64,000 nucleotides of DNA from Sporocytophaga sp. (GCA_024707265.1 JANQAB010000006.1:191001-255000), one strand, 5' to 3'; shown: positions 27,576 through 37,465, counted from the first letter of the stretch. A program made the numbers and translations. The notes: generated by a model not told the origin, from the sequence alone.

Positions 27576-28142
27576 TTACAAAAGGGTATATTCCGGAGGA
27601 GGTGAAGGAGGACCTTGGTTATAGATTAAAAAGAAGTTATTACTCCCTGAAAAATATGTTCCTGAAAGACTCTCGTTTAAATAAAAATCATATTGGTAAT
27701 AAACACCAGGATACCATTGAAACTTGAACGATTTCTTTTCTCCTTTTTTTCTTCCACCAGAAGCTGATTCTTCTTTCTGATTTTTTAATCCGAAATGCTC
27801 CAGTACATCATGGTCATGTGCAAGATTATCACCTTCCTGTACCTCCTTTACTGCCTTTTCATCATGAGAAGATTCGGAGTAATGATCTTGTCCCTCAGAT
27901 GAATGATGATGTATATGATGTTGATCTTTAGAATGATGATCAGCTCTATGAGTATGACCATGTTCATCCCCTGAATGATGAGAATGATGACCATGACCAT
28001 GATCATGATGATGTACGTGACTATGATTGTGAAACGGGTTAGGAATATGGTGCAATAGACTGTGAATACTCCTAAGGGTATCCTTGAGTGAAATGACAGC
28101 TATACAACTGATGATCAGAAATATGGATATAAAGCGCTTCAA
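27576..28142 (-). CDS. Exported histidine-rich, probable metal-binding protein
   Basis: A 188-residue protein with an N-terminal hydrophobic segment (3-19) that may be a signal peptide or an anchor. Residues about 27-117 carry roughly 30 histidines, many as HHHDHGHGHHSHH-type runs mixed with Asp and Glu. A Lys/Glu-rich linker follows, then an aromatic tail ending GPPSPPPEYTLL. The His-rich part is expected to bind zinc or related metals in the periplasm, as a buffer, chaperone or sensor. It lies upstream of the TonB receptor gene on the same strand, and its own promoter region carries short palindromic repeats (28151-28234). The C-terminal 60 residues are not recognised. Confidence 0.8.
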   Translation of the reverse strand: MKRFISIFLIISCIAVISLKDTLRSIHSLLHHIPNPFHNHSHVHHHDHGHGHHSHHSGDEHGHTHRADHHSKDQHHIHHHSSEGQDHYSESSHDEKAVKEVQEGDNLAHDHDVLEHFGLKNQKEESASGGRKKGEKKSFKFQWYPGVYYQYDFYLNESLSGTYFSGSNNFFLIYNQGPPSPPPEYTLL

Positions 28143-28632
28143 ATTACAAACTACTTACGTAGTAAATATAACACTACATAAGTAATAATAAAAAAAAATA
28201 AATTCTGTTAATTCTACTTTACCTACTTACTTAAAAAAGTGAAAGTAGAACAGAAGCCTCTGAGTCTTAACTTTACCATACAAATATAAGGGCTACAAAA
28301 TAGCATTTTGAGCACGTCATCAGGAATATTTAAAAGCAGAAAGAAAACATATCTTCTAATTGATAGGGCTGGTTTCCGAAAGAAACGATGATAATTAGTG
28401 TTTCATTAATTTACGAAGATTATTTTTCACTGGAGAGCATCTGACTTTATGCCTAAGACTTATTCAAATGAATAGCACTAAAAAGACGAATATTTCAGAT
28501 CGTTTGTAAACCGTTAACTTAAGTCAAAACCTCCTATAATAATTGGGTCAGGTATTTAGTTCCTGTAAAGTAAATGAAAAGAAACTCAGGCATACTGATT
28601 TGTTACAATGTATCAATATTCCCCGTCAATGA
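28143..28632. other. Spacer between the His-rich gene and the porin gene
   Basis: About 490 AT-rich bases. The part next to the His-rich gene contains three related motifs: CTACTTACGTAG (28151), CTACATAAGTAA (28174) and CTACTTACTTAA (28223). The rest shows no gene and no clear terminator for the porin gene. Confidence 0.5.
28151..28234. promoter_or_regulatory. Candidate operator cluster before the His-rich gene
   Basis: On the minus strand, ACTACGTAAGTAGT has 5-bp inverted arms around GTAA. A near copy (ACTTATGTAGT) lies about 20 bases farther upstream and a third half-like copy about 50 bases beyond that. The ACTAC-n4-GTAGT layout resembles BlaI/CopY-type operators, but a zinc or other metal regulator is equally possible. 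Confidence 0.4.
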
Positions 28633-29887
28633 TTAATTTACCCTTCTATATATTACTCCTGAAAATTTGTATTTCAAAGAAACCTGAATTTTATTCATTG
28701 TAAAACTCCAATCATCATTAAAGTTATCTCGTTTTGCCCATTGATATTCTATTCCTGCCATCAGATTGTCTGTTGGAAAATAGAGTAAGTTAACACTGGC
28801 ATACTGACCTTTGTGAAATGCATCATCATCCTGCTCATTAGTATTATGAATGTTTAACAATGAATAACCGATAGTTGTACTGAATTTCTTACTCCATGTA
28901 TGTTCAAGAAAAGCTACCAAACTAATCATTGGTACAGGAACCGCTTTAACTGGTTTTGGAGAAGGAGTCAGATCATCTTTGAGTGCAACATCACTGGGAG
29001 CGTCGTTAATATAACTTTGTATTCCTCTTCCATATACAAACTGTCCTCTGAAAATATCCTTCTTTCCCAGGTTTAGATTGGTGCTTGCATTGAAGCCCCA
29101 TCCCACTGTTCCACCAGACAAGTCCATCGAATCCTCATTCTGATCTTCCCACATAATTCTCCTTATAATTCCAGCTATTCTAACATAACCAAACTTTCCT
29201 ATCTGACGATATTCAGCAGAGAAATCAGGAAGCGGAAATCTAGGTTTTATACTATCCAGCTCAATATTGCCTGCAAACTTTCCCGCATCCTGACTGGCAC
29301 CTGGTCTTTCTAATGCAAAAGTCAACTGACTATTATCTTTTTTAATAGGCATGTAACGTATTTGCACGTTACGAAAAAAAACCATACCATTAGGCCCCCA
29401 GTAGTCCAATACGTTAGGAAACACATCAATATCCATAAAAGGGCTATGCGTTTGTCCTGCACCAAAATGACCCAATTCGCCATAAGCATGACGTAAACGA
29501 ATGGTAGTTTGACCAGCATCCACACCCACTCCAAACATATCTATCTCAAAGATTGTCTTCATTTGCCCGAAACGAGTATTAAAATAATTTTTTACACCAA
29601 ATCGTGATTGACGCGCAGAAAAAAAAAGTGTTACCGTTCGTTTGAAACTCATTTTTGAAAGCTGGTAATTTTGTTGGTCGTACAACATCATACCAGTCAG
29701 GATCTATTCGATCAAAATTGTATCCCCCATCACCCATTCCAAAGCCATATATCTGCATACTGTCGACATGCTCCTTCTTAGATGATGATTCAGAAGTAGG
29801 TGCTTTATCTTCCTGTGCCTGTAAAGAATGAATTAATAGAAGAAATAGCATAACTATAATGAAAGATATTCTCTTAAGGTTTTTCAT
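28633..29887 (-). pseudogene. DcaP-like outer-membrane porin, frameshifted at an A9/T9 tract
   Basis: Trimeric-porin-type protein expected to admit small anionic compounds such as dicarboxylates or amino acids. The N-terminal frame (29579-29887) has a signal peptide ending HSLQAQ and runs into FKNEFQTNGNTFFF. The second frame (from 28633) continues the family sequence. Removing one base of the 9-base run at 29619-29627 joins NTFFSARQSRFGVKNYF with no loss. DcaP-style blocks follow: TIFEIDMFG, TIRLRHAYGELGHFGAGQTH, SPFMDIDVFPNVLDYWGP and a barrel to the last residues. The whole is about 417 residues. An amidohydrolase gene lies upstream on the same strand, and the glutaminase and glutamate decarboxylase genes are nearby. 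Confidence 0.8.
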
Positions 29888-29975
29888 TTTTAATATTCTT
29901 TAAATTAAATAATGAATGTTATTCATGATAGGTAGAATATAGATAATGGATGGTAAAGCAATTACAACTAAAATT

Positions 29976-31142
29976 TTATTTGGTTTTAATATTTATATGA
30001 GCTTGTTCCCATGCTCTTACGCTCTTTCTTGCCTGGTCAAAAACTCTTACATAATTCCCTTTGCATACTTTATCTTTTGTTTCTTTAGATAAAGACTTCC
30101 ATAAGGGATCATACTGATAATATACTTGTAAATATTCTTTCTGATTATCGGGTGCAACCACATCCGTTCCAAAGAGAAATTTATCAGGGAACTGATTTAT
30201 AAGAGTGGCCGTGGCACGAACAGTAGTATCATTTCTTACTATATACTTAGCCACTTCATCCCAGGAAATGTCAAAATGTACATGACTTAACTTTGGGTCA
30301 TTTAAAATATCCCGAACTAATTGTATTTGATTTTTGCTCCTCAAAGTTGCTTCCTCTGTTGGTGAGCTTTGAACAGGATGGATGACTCTTCCCAATCCAA
30401 TATGAGCCCAGATGATTGAAGTTTTAGGATGGCGTTTAAGAAGATCTTTCATTTGTTTAAAGTAAGCAGGCTCTTTATCTTCCTTAGCGAATGGTACGTC
30501 AATATCATTGTGAATTATAACAGCCAATCCTACTTCTTCTGCAAAACTAAAAATACTGTCTAATGCGGGATCTAATAAACTTGCTGCATCTCCTGCCACC
30601 TTGGGTGAAACAAACTCTTTATGAATAGTAAACTCTCCAATCCCGGAGAATACTCCCGGGAAGGTCAGTAATACTCGTTTTATATGATCAGCGGCATACA
30701 TATCCGTAGGATTAAATCCTGTAATCATAGGATCGAATCGAGCTTGATGTTCCTTTGATAAAGATTTATAGATCATGGCTATGTAAGCATCAGTAAAGGA
30801 ATAGTAATACAATGGAGCATCTGTTTCTAAATAATACTTTGGTGCATGATCGCCTGAAATTCTATAAGACCATTGTTGCTGAAGAGGAATACCGAACAAG
30901 GCTACCCTTTCTACTTTATCTCCCATAATATTTAAGAACTTACGTATATCAGTTCCCTTCTGAATGTAATTAGTGAGATGGAAATGAGAATCATTTAATT
31001 CATAATTTGTAGCTTGAGAAAGAGTGATTGTCTTAGCTGAAACATCCTTATACTTTAATATAGTTATGAATATGCACGTTGAAAACAGAGCTATTATAAA
31101 GTAAACTTTCCATTTATTAATATATGGTTTGGGCCTATTCAT
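29976..31142 (-). CDS. Membrane-anchored amidohydrolase-family protein
   Basis: A 388-residue protein with an N-terminal membrane anchor (about 12-28) and an exported amidohydrolase (PF04909-like) TIM barrel. Visible metal or active-site motifs are NDSHFHL (His-x-His) near residue 50, GIGEFTIH, VIIHNDID, IIWAHIGLGR and FLFGTDVV at the end. The set matches decarboxylase/hydrolase members of the amidohydrolase superfamily, acting on a small acid or amide. The substrate is unknown. It is 88 bp upstream of the porin gene on the same strand, so the two may be one transcript, and it lies downstream of the glutaminase gene. Confidence 0.8.
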   Translation of the reverse strand: MNRPKPYINKWKVYFIIALFSTCIFITILKYKDVSAKTITLSQATNYELNDSHFHLTNYIQKGTDIRKFLNIMGDKVERVALFGIPLQQQWSYRISGDHAPKYYLETDAPLYYYSFTDAYIAMIYKSLSKEHQARFDPMITGFNPTDMYAADHIKRVLLTFPGVFSGIGEFTIHKEFVSPKVAGDAASLLDPALDSIFSFAEEVGLAVIIHNDIDVPFAKEDKEPAYFKQMKDLLKRHPKTSIIWAHIGLGRVIHPVQSSPTEEATLRSKNQIQLVRDILNDPKLSHVHFDISWDEVAKYIVRNDTTVRATATLINQFPDKFLFGTDVVAPDNQKEYLQVYYQYDPLWKSLSKETKDKVCKGNYVRVFDQARKSVRAWEQAHINIKTK

Positions 31143-31310
31143 TCAAATGAATTTGAAATAAAATATTATTTAAAAGAAAATAGAACTAGCCTTTTATGCT
31201 AAAGAAACGAACTTGCATTAATCAACAAAAAATCCATTATCAGGTTCTTCCGTCCCCACATGAATTCAAATAAGCTTAAGTTATAGTATTTCCAGGTTCA
31301 ATTCAGTAAT

Positions 31311-31343
31311 GTCATTGTCTCTGTAGTGGACAAAGACAATGAC
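31311..31343. terminator. Stem-loop after the glutaminase gene
   Basis: GTCATTGTCT and AGACAATGAC form a perfect 10-bp stem with a 13-base loop, about 50 bp past the glutaminase stop. There is no U run on the minus strand, so it is only a candidate terminator or RNA-stabilising hairpin. Confidence 0.4.
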
Positions 31344-31392
31344 GAGTGTAGTTCAAATAATTTATGGTCAAGTATAATTCAACACCATATTA

Positions 31393-32436
31393 TCACTTAC
31401 GCGCTGCGAATAGATTTAATTTCAGTTTATCGGATAAAAATTCAATTGTTTTTTGTGCTTTTACACTATTACCTGCTTTATCTAAAGGAGGTGCAAATAC
31501 TGCAACTCCCATTTGTCCTGGAACTACAGAAATTATTCCTCCCCCTACTCCACTTTTTGAAGGCAAGCCAACTTTAAACATCCAATCGCCGGTAGTTTCA
31601 TATAGTCCAGCAGTACTCATTATTGCTAATATTTGTGGGATATGTTTTGAGTCCACTACTTTCTCTTTAGTCAAAGGATTAACTCCATCATTAGCCAGCG
31701 TAGCGGCCATGACAGCAAGATCTTTCGCATTGACACCAAATGAACATTGTTTTGTATATACATCAAGAGCGATATCTGGATTATCATACAGCTTATTGTA
31801 TGACTTCAATAGTAAGGCGATCGCTTCATTATGTTGATCTGTCGCAGCTTCCGATTTGTATAATTCATCAATAACTTTAAGCTCTCTACCAGCAAAGCGA
31901 TTAAAGTTTTTTTGGACTTTAGCCCATTTTACCTCCTGGTTGTTTTTAGGATCCAAAAGACTAACTGTAGCTATAGCACCAGCATTGACGAATGGATTTT
32001 GTGGCTGTTGCCCTTCTATTTCGATCGCTTGTATTGAATTGAATGGTAGACCTGTTGCATTAGCACCTATGCTATCCATTATTACTTTGCCGCCTTTTTC
32101 CTGTAAGGCCTGGGCCAGCGTAAATACCTTTGAAATAGATTCAATACCAAATTCATATTTAGTTTCTCCGATTGGGTAAACTTTTCCATCAGTAGTAACT
32201 ATTACGATTCCATAAAAGTTAGAATCGACCTTTGCCAGATAAGGAATATAATCTGCATTCTTTCCTCCCTTTAAAGTTTTAAATTTATCATAAGCCTCTT
32301 TTAGTGCTGCTTTGATATTTTCTTCTCTTGCTTTTTCTTTATTACGAGTAAAAGAGAAAAATCCTATGCTAATTAATAATAGGGCTATTAGCCCTCCCAA
32401 TATTGACTGTTTTACGTTTGGTTTTGCAATTTTCAT
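31393..32436 (-). CDS. glsA: Glutaminase A with an N-terminal membrane anchor
   Basis: Beta-lactamase-fold glutaminase: glutamine to glutamate plus ammonia. The catalytic Ser-x-x-Lys pair is Ser100 and Lys103 in FGIESISKVFTLAQAL. Further family blocks are EGQQPQNPFVNAGAIATVSL, the QHNEAIA region, QCSFGVNAKDLAVMAATLAN and KSGVGGGIISVVPGQMGVAV. Residues 11-30 (SILGGLIALLLISIGFFSFT) form a hydrophobic helix after a basic N-terminus, absent from the cytoplasmic E. coli enzymes. The enzyme is therefore probably periplasmic. It sits in a block with a GadC-like antiporter and glutamate decarboxylase. Confidence 0.92.
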   Translation of the reverse strand: MKIAKPNVKQSILGGLIALLLISIGFFSFTRNKEKAREENIKAALKEAYDKFKTLKGGKNADYIPYLAKVDSNFYGIVIVTTDGKVYPIGETKYEFGIESISKVFTLAQALQEKGGKVIMDSIGANATGLPFNSIQAIEIEGQQPQNPFVNAGAIATVSLLDPKNNQEVKWAKVQKNFNRFAGRELKVIDELYKSEAATDQHNEAIALLLKSYNKLYDNPDIALDVYTKQCSFGVNAKDLAVMAATLANDGVNPLTKEKVVDSKHIPQILAIMSTAGLYETTGDWMFKVGLPSKSGVGGGIISVVPGQMGVAVFAPPLDKAGNSVKAQKTIEFLSDKLKLNLFAARK

Positions 32437-32880
32437 AATTATAATAAATAAGTTAAGACCTTTTCATTGATAAGAATATCACTTTACTTCTAAGAAGTAT
32501 TGAAGAAAAACACATTGTTAATTATCCCAGGTACTTTAATTTATCAGAAAGCTGTCGTATCTAGCCAGATCATCCAGTCTAAAACCCTTCTTATAAAATA
32601 TCACCTCATACATCATTATCCTTAGCATATTTATTAAAGTATAGATTTGTATTATTAGATATCTACAATACATCAGGTCTGACCAAATGAGATAACCTAC
32701 TCATTTCTAGCATCAGGATTTCCAAGCCAAACAGGTATGGTATAAAAATGTTACAACAGCATGAATATTTTTTGTATCATCCCTCAGAGAAATAAAAATT
32801 CAATTCATTTATATCAAGAATTAAAATCAGAACATGAAGTTAAAATTCAGGTTTTGTGTCTGGAAGAAGCGTTCTTACCT
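32437..32880. other. Divergent spacer, glutaminase / DUF4239 gene
   Basis: About 440 bases holding promoters for both directions. An open frame from 32761 extends the DUF4239 gene by 40 codons, but the added N-terminus is not family-like, so this stretch is treated as non-coding. No repeats or hairpins of note. Confidence 0.4.
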
Positions 32881-33723
32881 ATGACATATTTCCCAACTAA
32901 CAATCCCTTTACATTTATAGATGAATGGATATCTATAGGAATAGTTTTAGTATTATTTATTATATCATATCTCATAGGGTTTCGTCAGGGAAGAATTTTC
33001 TTTAACATGGAAACTACAAACAGTAATGATTTTTTTATCATCTCTTCTATCCAGAGCGGATCCTTATCTCTACTGGGAATATTACTTGCTTTTTCTTTTA
33101 GTATTTCATCTGCAAGATTTGAAGAAAGAAGGGAATTAATTAATAAAGAGGCAACTAGTATAGGAACAGCCTATTTCAGAGTAGGCCTACTAAAGGACAG
33201 TACCATAAAAACAAACCTTAGAACCCTTATAAAGAAATATCTTAAAACAAAGATTCAGTATTATGATCAATATAAGATCAGGACAACACCGGAACGACAA
33301 GATGAAATACAAACTGAACTAATAAATCTACAGGTAACAATCTGGGCAAAGTCAGCGAAAATAGGAAAGCTCGAACCTAATGTCAACACAAGTCTTATCA
33401 TACAGTCACTAAACAATATTGTAGATACCAATGACAACATCTCCTCAGCAATTGAGAATAGAGCCCCTGTCACCATAATATATATACTCGTGCTCATTGC
33501 GACATTTTCTTTCTTTTCTACCGGATTCTACCATGGATATTCCAAGATCCCCAAACTGAAATTTTCCATTAGCCTTGCAGTAATTATAACTTCAATTATG
33601 TTACTTATTATCGATCTTGACAGGCCATTTACTGGAATTGTTAATCTTGATGTTTCCAGTCTTGAAGTTCTTCAAAAATCTTTTGATAAGTATGGTGAAA
33701 TGATTCCTGTAGAGAAATACTGA
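32881..33723 (+). CDS. Bestrophin-like (DUF4239) membrane protein, paralogue
   Basis: A 280-residue membrane protein. The start at 32881 (MTYFPTNNPFTFIDEW) is preferred over 32761 because it places the first helix as in the paralogue at 19918-20721. It shares IQSGSLSLLGILLAFSFSIS, SARFEERRELINKEATSIGT, the soluble middle, two more helices and the IDLDRPFTG motif. The role (an ion channel is proposed for the family) is untested. It is followed after 40 bp by a DUF2721 gene, so a two-gene unit is likely, inserted between the glutaminase and antiporter genes. Confidence 0.8.
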   Translation: MTYFPTNNPFTFIDEWISIGIVLVLFIISYLIGFRQGRIFFNMETTNSNDFFIISSIQSGSLSLLGILLAFSFSISSARFEERRELINKEATSIGTAYFRVGLLKDSTIKTNLRTLIKKYLKTKIQYYDQYKIRTTPERQDEIQTELINLQVTIWAKSAKIGKLEPNVNTSLIIQSLNNIVDTNDNISSAIENRAPVTIIYILVLIATFSFFSTGFYHGYSKIPKLKFSISLAVIITSIMLLIIDLDRPFTGIVNLDVSSLEVLQKSFDKYGEMIPVEKY

Positions 33724-33763
33724 CAACCAAAATTCAACATTAATTTTAATTCAATTTAATAAT

Positions 33764-34255
33764 ATGGATAAAGCTAAATTTCAGGAAACTCTAGCTATAC
33801 TTTCCGCAATGATAATCCCTGTTTTCTTAATAATGGCAACACTAAGTCTTATATTAACAACCAGTACAAGAGCGGGAAAAGTAATGGACAGAGTACGAGA
33901 ATTAATAAACCTGATAAACCAGGATTATAATAACAAACCAGAAAACAAGGAAATTAAAAAAGAAACGCGCTATTCTATAGACGTCCTCCGAATAATGGCT
34001 ATCCGGTCAAAATTTCTCCAGCATAGCTTATGGTTTCAGTACTTAGCCCTCTGCGATTTTTTTGCAACAAGTATCTTTCTTGCTGTAATTAAACTCACAC
34101 CCTTAAATTTTTATGCAATACCTTTAGTTCTGGGAATGATAGGCATATTCCTTCTGTTTGGTGCAAGCATTATGCTGGTATTTGAATCCAGATACGCAGT
34201 AAAAGGTTTAAATAAAGAATTAAAGATTGCATTCAAAAGAATTGATGAACAATAA
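33764..34255 (+). CDS. DUF2721-family membrane protein
   Basis: A 163-residue protein with three hydrophobic helices: about 13-33 (IIPVFLIMATLSLILTTS), then 96-115 and 119-140. The short motif RAGKVMDRVREL after the first helix is the family mark. The function of DUF2721 is unknown. It probably shares the promoter of the DUF4239 gene upstream. Convergent with the antiporter gene, with a 59-bp gap and no evident terminator. Confidence 0.75.
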   Translation: MDKAKFQETLAILSAMIIPVFLIMATLSLILTTSTRAGKVMDRVRELINLINQDYNNKPENKEIKKETRYSIDVLRIMAIRSKFLQHSLWFQYLALCDFFATSIFLAVIKLTPLNFYAIPLVLGMIGIFLLFGASIMLVFESRYAVKGLNKELKIAFKRIDEQ

Positions 34256-34314
34256 TTTAACATCTAAAATGAAACTTCTGAACATCTTATATTCTCAATT
34301 AGCTCACTATCACT

Positions 34315-35822
34315 TCATACATTAGGCTTGCCACTCAGATCAATGCCTCTTCTTCTTTTCAAATAAAAAATCAAAAAAGGAAGACCGGTAAAAAATAATG
34401 TTCCTGAAATCACCATCCCAACATATGTTGAAGGACTTCCTATTGGAAGCTGGGACGGAGGCACAAATGCAAGCACAAAAGAAAATAATACTGCTAGAAA
34501 ACCAACACCTGCAACTACAAACATCCCTGCATTTCCACCTGGAATTTTATATGAACGCGGAAGATTTGGCTGTGTATATTTTAATCTTATAGCTGCTGCA
34601 TACATCAACATATACATGATCAGATAAAGACCAACAGTTAGAACTGTCAAAAGGAAAAATGCAACATTCACATCTTTCATAAAAATATATAAAGAAGCTA
34701 ATACAGTGACAAATATTCCCTGAAGATATAGTATTCCTGTTTGAATTCCCTTATTATTAGTCCTGCTCATCATATCTGGAAGTAATTTGTCTTTAGAGGT
34801 AACAAGAAGTCCCTTACTGGGACCTGACAGCCAGGAAAGAACACTTGCGATAGCACCAAAGGTCACTAACAATCCGGAAATATAAGTCAGCCATCCCAGT
34901 TGAAACTTATTAAATATTCTATAAAAAGCCTGCATCAATCCAGATTGTACGTTAATTTCATTTCCGGGGACGACTGCACCTACAGACAATGCACCTAAAG
35001 TAAATATGGTAAATATAATCAATGCAGCAAGCAACATAGCCTGAGGAAATTGCTTTGCCGGATTTTTCAATTCATTTGCATGCACCGCCTGAGACTCCAC
35101 TCGGAAAAAAGCAATACTATTCCTGCAAGAAACGCCACATCCGTTATATTCCTAAAATAAGGCAGGATACGAGGTTCTGCTTTTCCGTCAACCATCTTAG
35201 CGATATTTACATCATCAGGATTTGGATGCATAAATGCAATGTCTTCACCCATAAACAACCAGGTTGCACCAAAACCTATAATCAATAATCCAGGAATAAC
35301 TGTACCTAAAATAAATCCATAACTTGTTACTTTCTGAATTACAGATGAACCTCTGAAAACAATAAAAGTAGCCACCCAGTATATAAAAATTGAAAACAGG
35401 CCTACAAACATTCCATTGGTTGCAAAATCCGGCCTACCTATCGCGTAGGCGAATGCTCCTGATGCAAAGCCAAGTACTGTAGGGTACAATACTATTGTCT
35501 GTGCCCATTCCAGCCATATGGCAATAAAACCTGTTTTCTTATTAAATGCTTCTCCAACCCAAGTATAAACACCACCTGGTCTGTCTCCAAAAGCCCCTCC
35601 CAATTCTGCAGAAACAAGAGATACAGGAATCAAAAATAAAAGTGTTGAAAAACCTATATAAAAAAACATTGTTAATTCTTCCTTAGCCATCACTGGCAAT
35701 CCTCTCAGACTTAATACACAGGCACAGGTCATCATGGAAATTCCAAAAGTAGTAATAGTACCCTGCTTAACGGGGATAGCATCTTTTTTTACCTTTGGAC
35801 CTTCATCCTTAAATCTGAACAT
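34315..35822 (-). pseudogene. GadC-like amino-acid/GABA antiporter, split by a one-base frameshift
   Basis: APC-superfamily exchanger. The upstream frame (35067-35822) carries the first six or so helices with the substrate-loop wording FYIGFSTLLFLIPVSLVSAE and GGVYTWVGEAF. It ends in LLFSEWSLRRCMQMN. The downstream frame (34315-35100) resumes with VESQAVHANELKNPAKQFPQ, the usual continuation. One missing G near 35099-35103 (TCCGAG where TCCGGAG is expected) explains the break. The restored length is about 502 residues. It ends 14 residues after the last helix (KRRRGIDLSGKPNV), so the C-terminal plug that closes E. coli GadC at neutral pH is absent. It lies 169 bp behind the glutamate decarboxylase gene. 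Confidence 0.82.
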
Positions 35823-35991
35823 AACTCTTTTCTATTTAGTGAATAAAATTTCAGCTTTTTTTTTATAAAGACTGAAAATATCAGATGTTCAACAAGGCAG
35901 GTATAAAAATGTTCTAAAAATAAATTTGACCTCAAAAAATTGGTATTCGTTCTCAAAAACTGAGAACGAATACAATAAATAAATATTAACC

Positions 35992-37386
35992 TTAAGAGTG
36001 ATTAAACCCACCGGCTTCTTCCCTTGTCATTTGTTTTAAAACAGGATGTGCTTTGAAGAAATCAACTGCACGAGACATATCATCGAGCAACAGATTAGCA
36101 AGGTCATGAGTAAAACCATGTCTGACCAATATTCTTTGAATCACTGTATCCTGAGCATTGGCAGGCAAAGAATAGGAAGCAATCTGCCATCCTCTTGCTC
36201 TAAGCTTCTCAGAAAGATCATACAAATTATAACTTGTATCCAAGCCTTCCTTAAGCTTATAACAGCATCCTGGAAGACCTCCTCTTCCATCATAGATCAT
36301 TTCTACAAGATTAGATTTTGCTATCTCATCTGCAAGATAGATTCCGGTGTCTATACATGACTGGTGAATCCTTCTATACCCCTCTTTCCCTAACCGGAGA
36401 AAATTATAATATTGAGCAATGACCTGCCCTCCTGGTCTGCTGAAGTTCAACGCAAATGTAGGCATGTTACCACCAAGATAGTTAACGTTAAATATCAACT
36501 CTTCAGGTAAATCCTGCCTCTCTCTCCAAACTACCCATCCGACTCCTAAAGGAGATAAGCCATGCTTATGTCCGGAAGCATTGATCGATTTAACCCTTGG
36601 TAATCTGAAATCCCATAGCAATTCTTTATAAAGAAATGGAGCCACGAACCCTCCACTTGCTGCATCTACATGTATCGGTATATCCAACCCAGTATCTTTT
36701 TGCAACTGATCAAGAGCTTCACATACTCCTTTAACATCTTCAAACTGTAGTGTAAAGGTTACTCCTAATGTTGGTACAACGCCTATAGTATTTTCATCGC
36801 ACCTTTTTAATACTTCTTCAGGAGTCATGAGTAATCTTCCGTGCTCCATAGGTATTTCTCTTAATTCAACCTCGAAATATCTGGCAAATTTATGCCAGCA
36901 AATCTGTACCGGACCACAGATAAGATTAGGTTTATCCGTGGGTCTTCCCTGAGCCTGTCTTTTAGCCTTCCACTTCCATTTCATAGCCAGCCCCCCTAAC
37001 ATGGCAGCCTCACTCGATCCAGTAGTCGAACACCCAATCGTATTGGCCGCATCAGGAGAATTCCACAAATCAGCTATCATAGCCACACAGCGTGACTCTA
37101 TTTCAGCAGTCTGAGGATATTCATCTTTATCAATCATATTCTTATCTGCTGCTTCATCCATCAACTTATGAATTTCAGGGTCCAGATAAGTCTGACAGAA
37201 AGTTGCCAGATTTTGCCTTGAATTGCCATCAAGCATTAGTTCATCATGTACTGCAGCATATGCAACCCTTGGATCATGTTCCTCTTCAGGTATCCTGTAT
37301 TTCGGCATTGATACACCAAGATCAGGAGACGCATAAATATCATCTAACAAGCTACTACGATGATCATCTTTTTGATATAAAGCCAT
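35992..37386 (-). CDS. gadB: Glutamate decarboxylase
   Basis: PLP enzyme converting glutamate to GABA and CO2, consuming a cytoplasmic proton. The 464 residues match E. coli GadB (466). The PLP lysine is Lys274 in [16 protein letters not shown]; the cofactor aspartate is in [13 protein letters not shown]. The N-terminal [19 protein letters not shown] is also family-typical. The penultimate C-terminal histidine (His463 in FNHS) is placed like E. coli His465, which blocks the active site at neutral pH, so pH-gated activity is plausible. It is the first gene of the minus-strand gadB-gadC pair; the glutaminase gene lies beyond. Confidence 0.95.
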   Translation of the reverse strand: MALYQKDDHRSSLLDDIYASPDLGVSMPKYRIPEEEHDPRVAYAAVHDELMLDGNSRQNLATFCQTYLDPEIHKLMDEAADKNMIDKDEYPQTAEIESRCVAMIADLWNSPDAANTIGCSTTGSSEAAMLGGLAMKWKWKAKRQAQGRPTDKPNLICGPVQICWHKFARYFEVELREIPMEHGRLLMTPEEVLKRCDENTIGVVPTLGVTFTLQFEDVKGVCEALDQLQKDTGLDIPIHVDAASGGFVAPFLYKELLWDFRLPRVKSINASGHKHGLSPLGVGWVVWRERQDLPEELIFNVNYLGGNMPTFALNFSRPGGQVIAQYYNFLRLGKEGYRRIHQSCIDTGIYLADEIAKSNLVEMIYDGRGGLPGCCYKLKEGLDTSYNLYDLSEKLRARGWQIASYSLPANAQDTVIQRILVRHGFTHDLANLLLDDMSRAVDFFKAHPVLKQMTREEAGGFNHS

Positions 37387-37465
37387 ATTTTTTTTAAATT
37401 CTTCCCTTTAAAAATAAGGTCGTTAAATACAAAAATGTTCTCTTTAAGGGACCTCATCCATAAAC

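Noticed and set aside
27485..27727. 80-codon plus-strand frame between TonB receptor and His-rich genes
   Set aside because: It overlaps the 3' end of the His-rich gene in antisense, has no signal or domain, and the His-rich gene explains the DNA far better.
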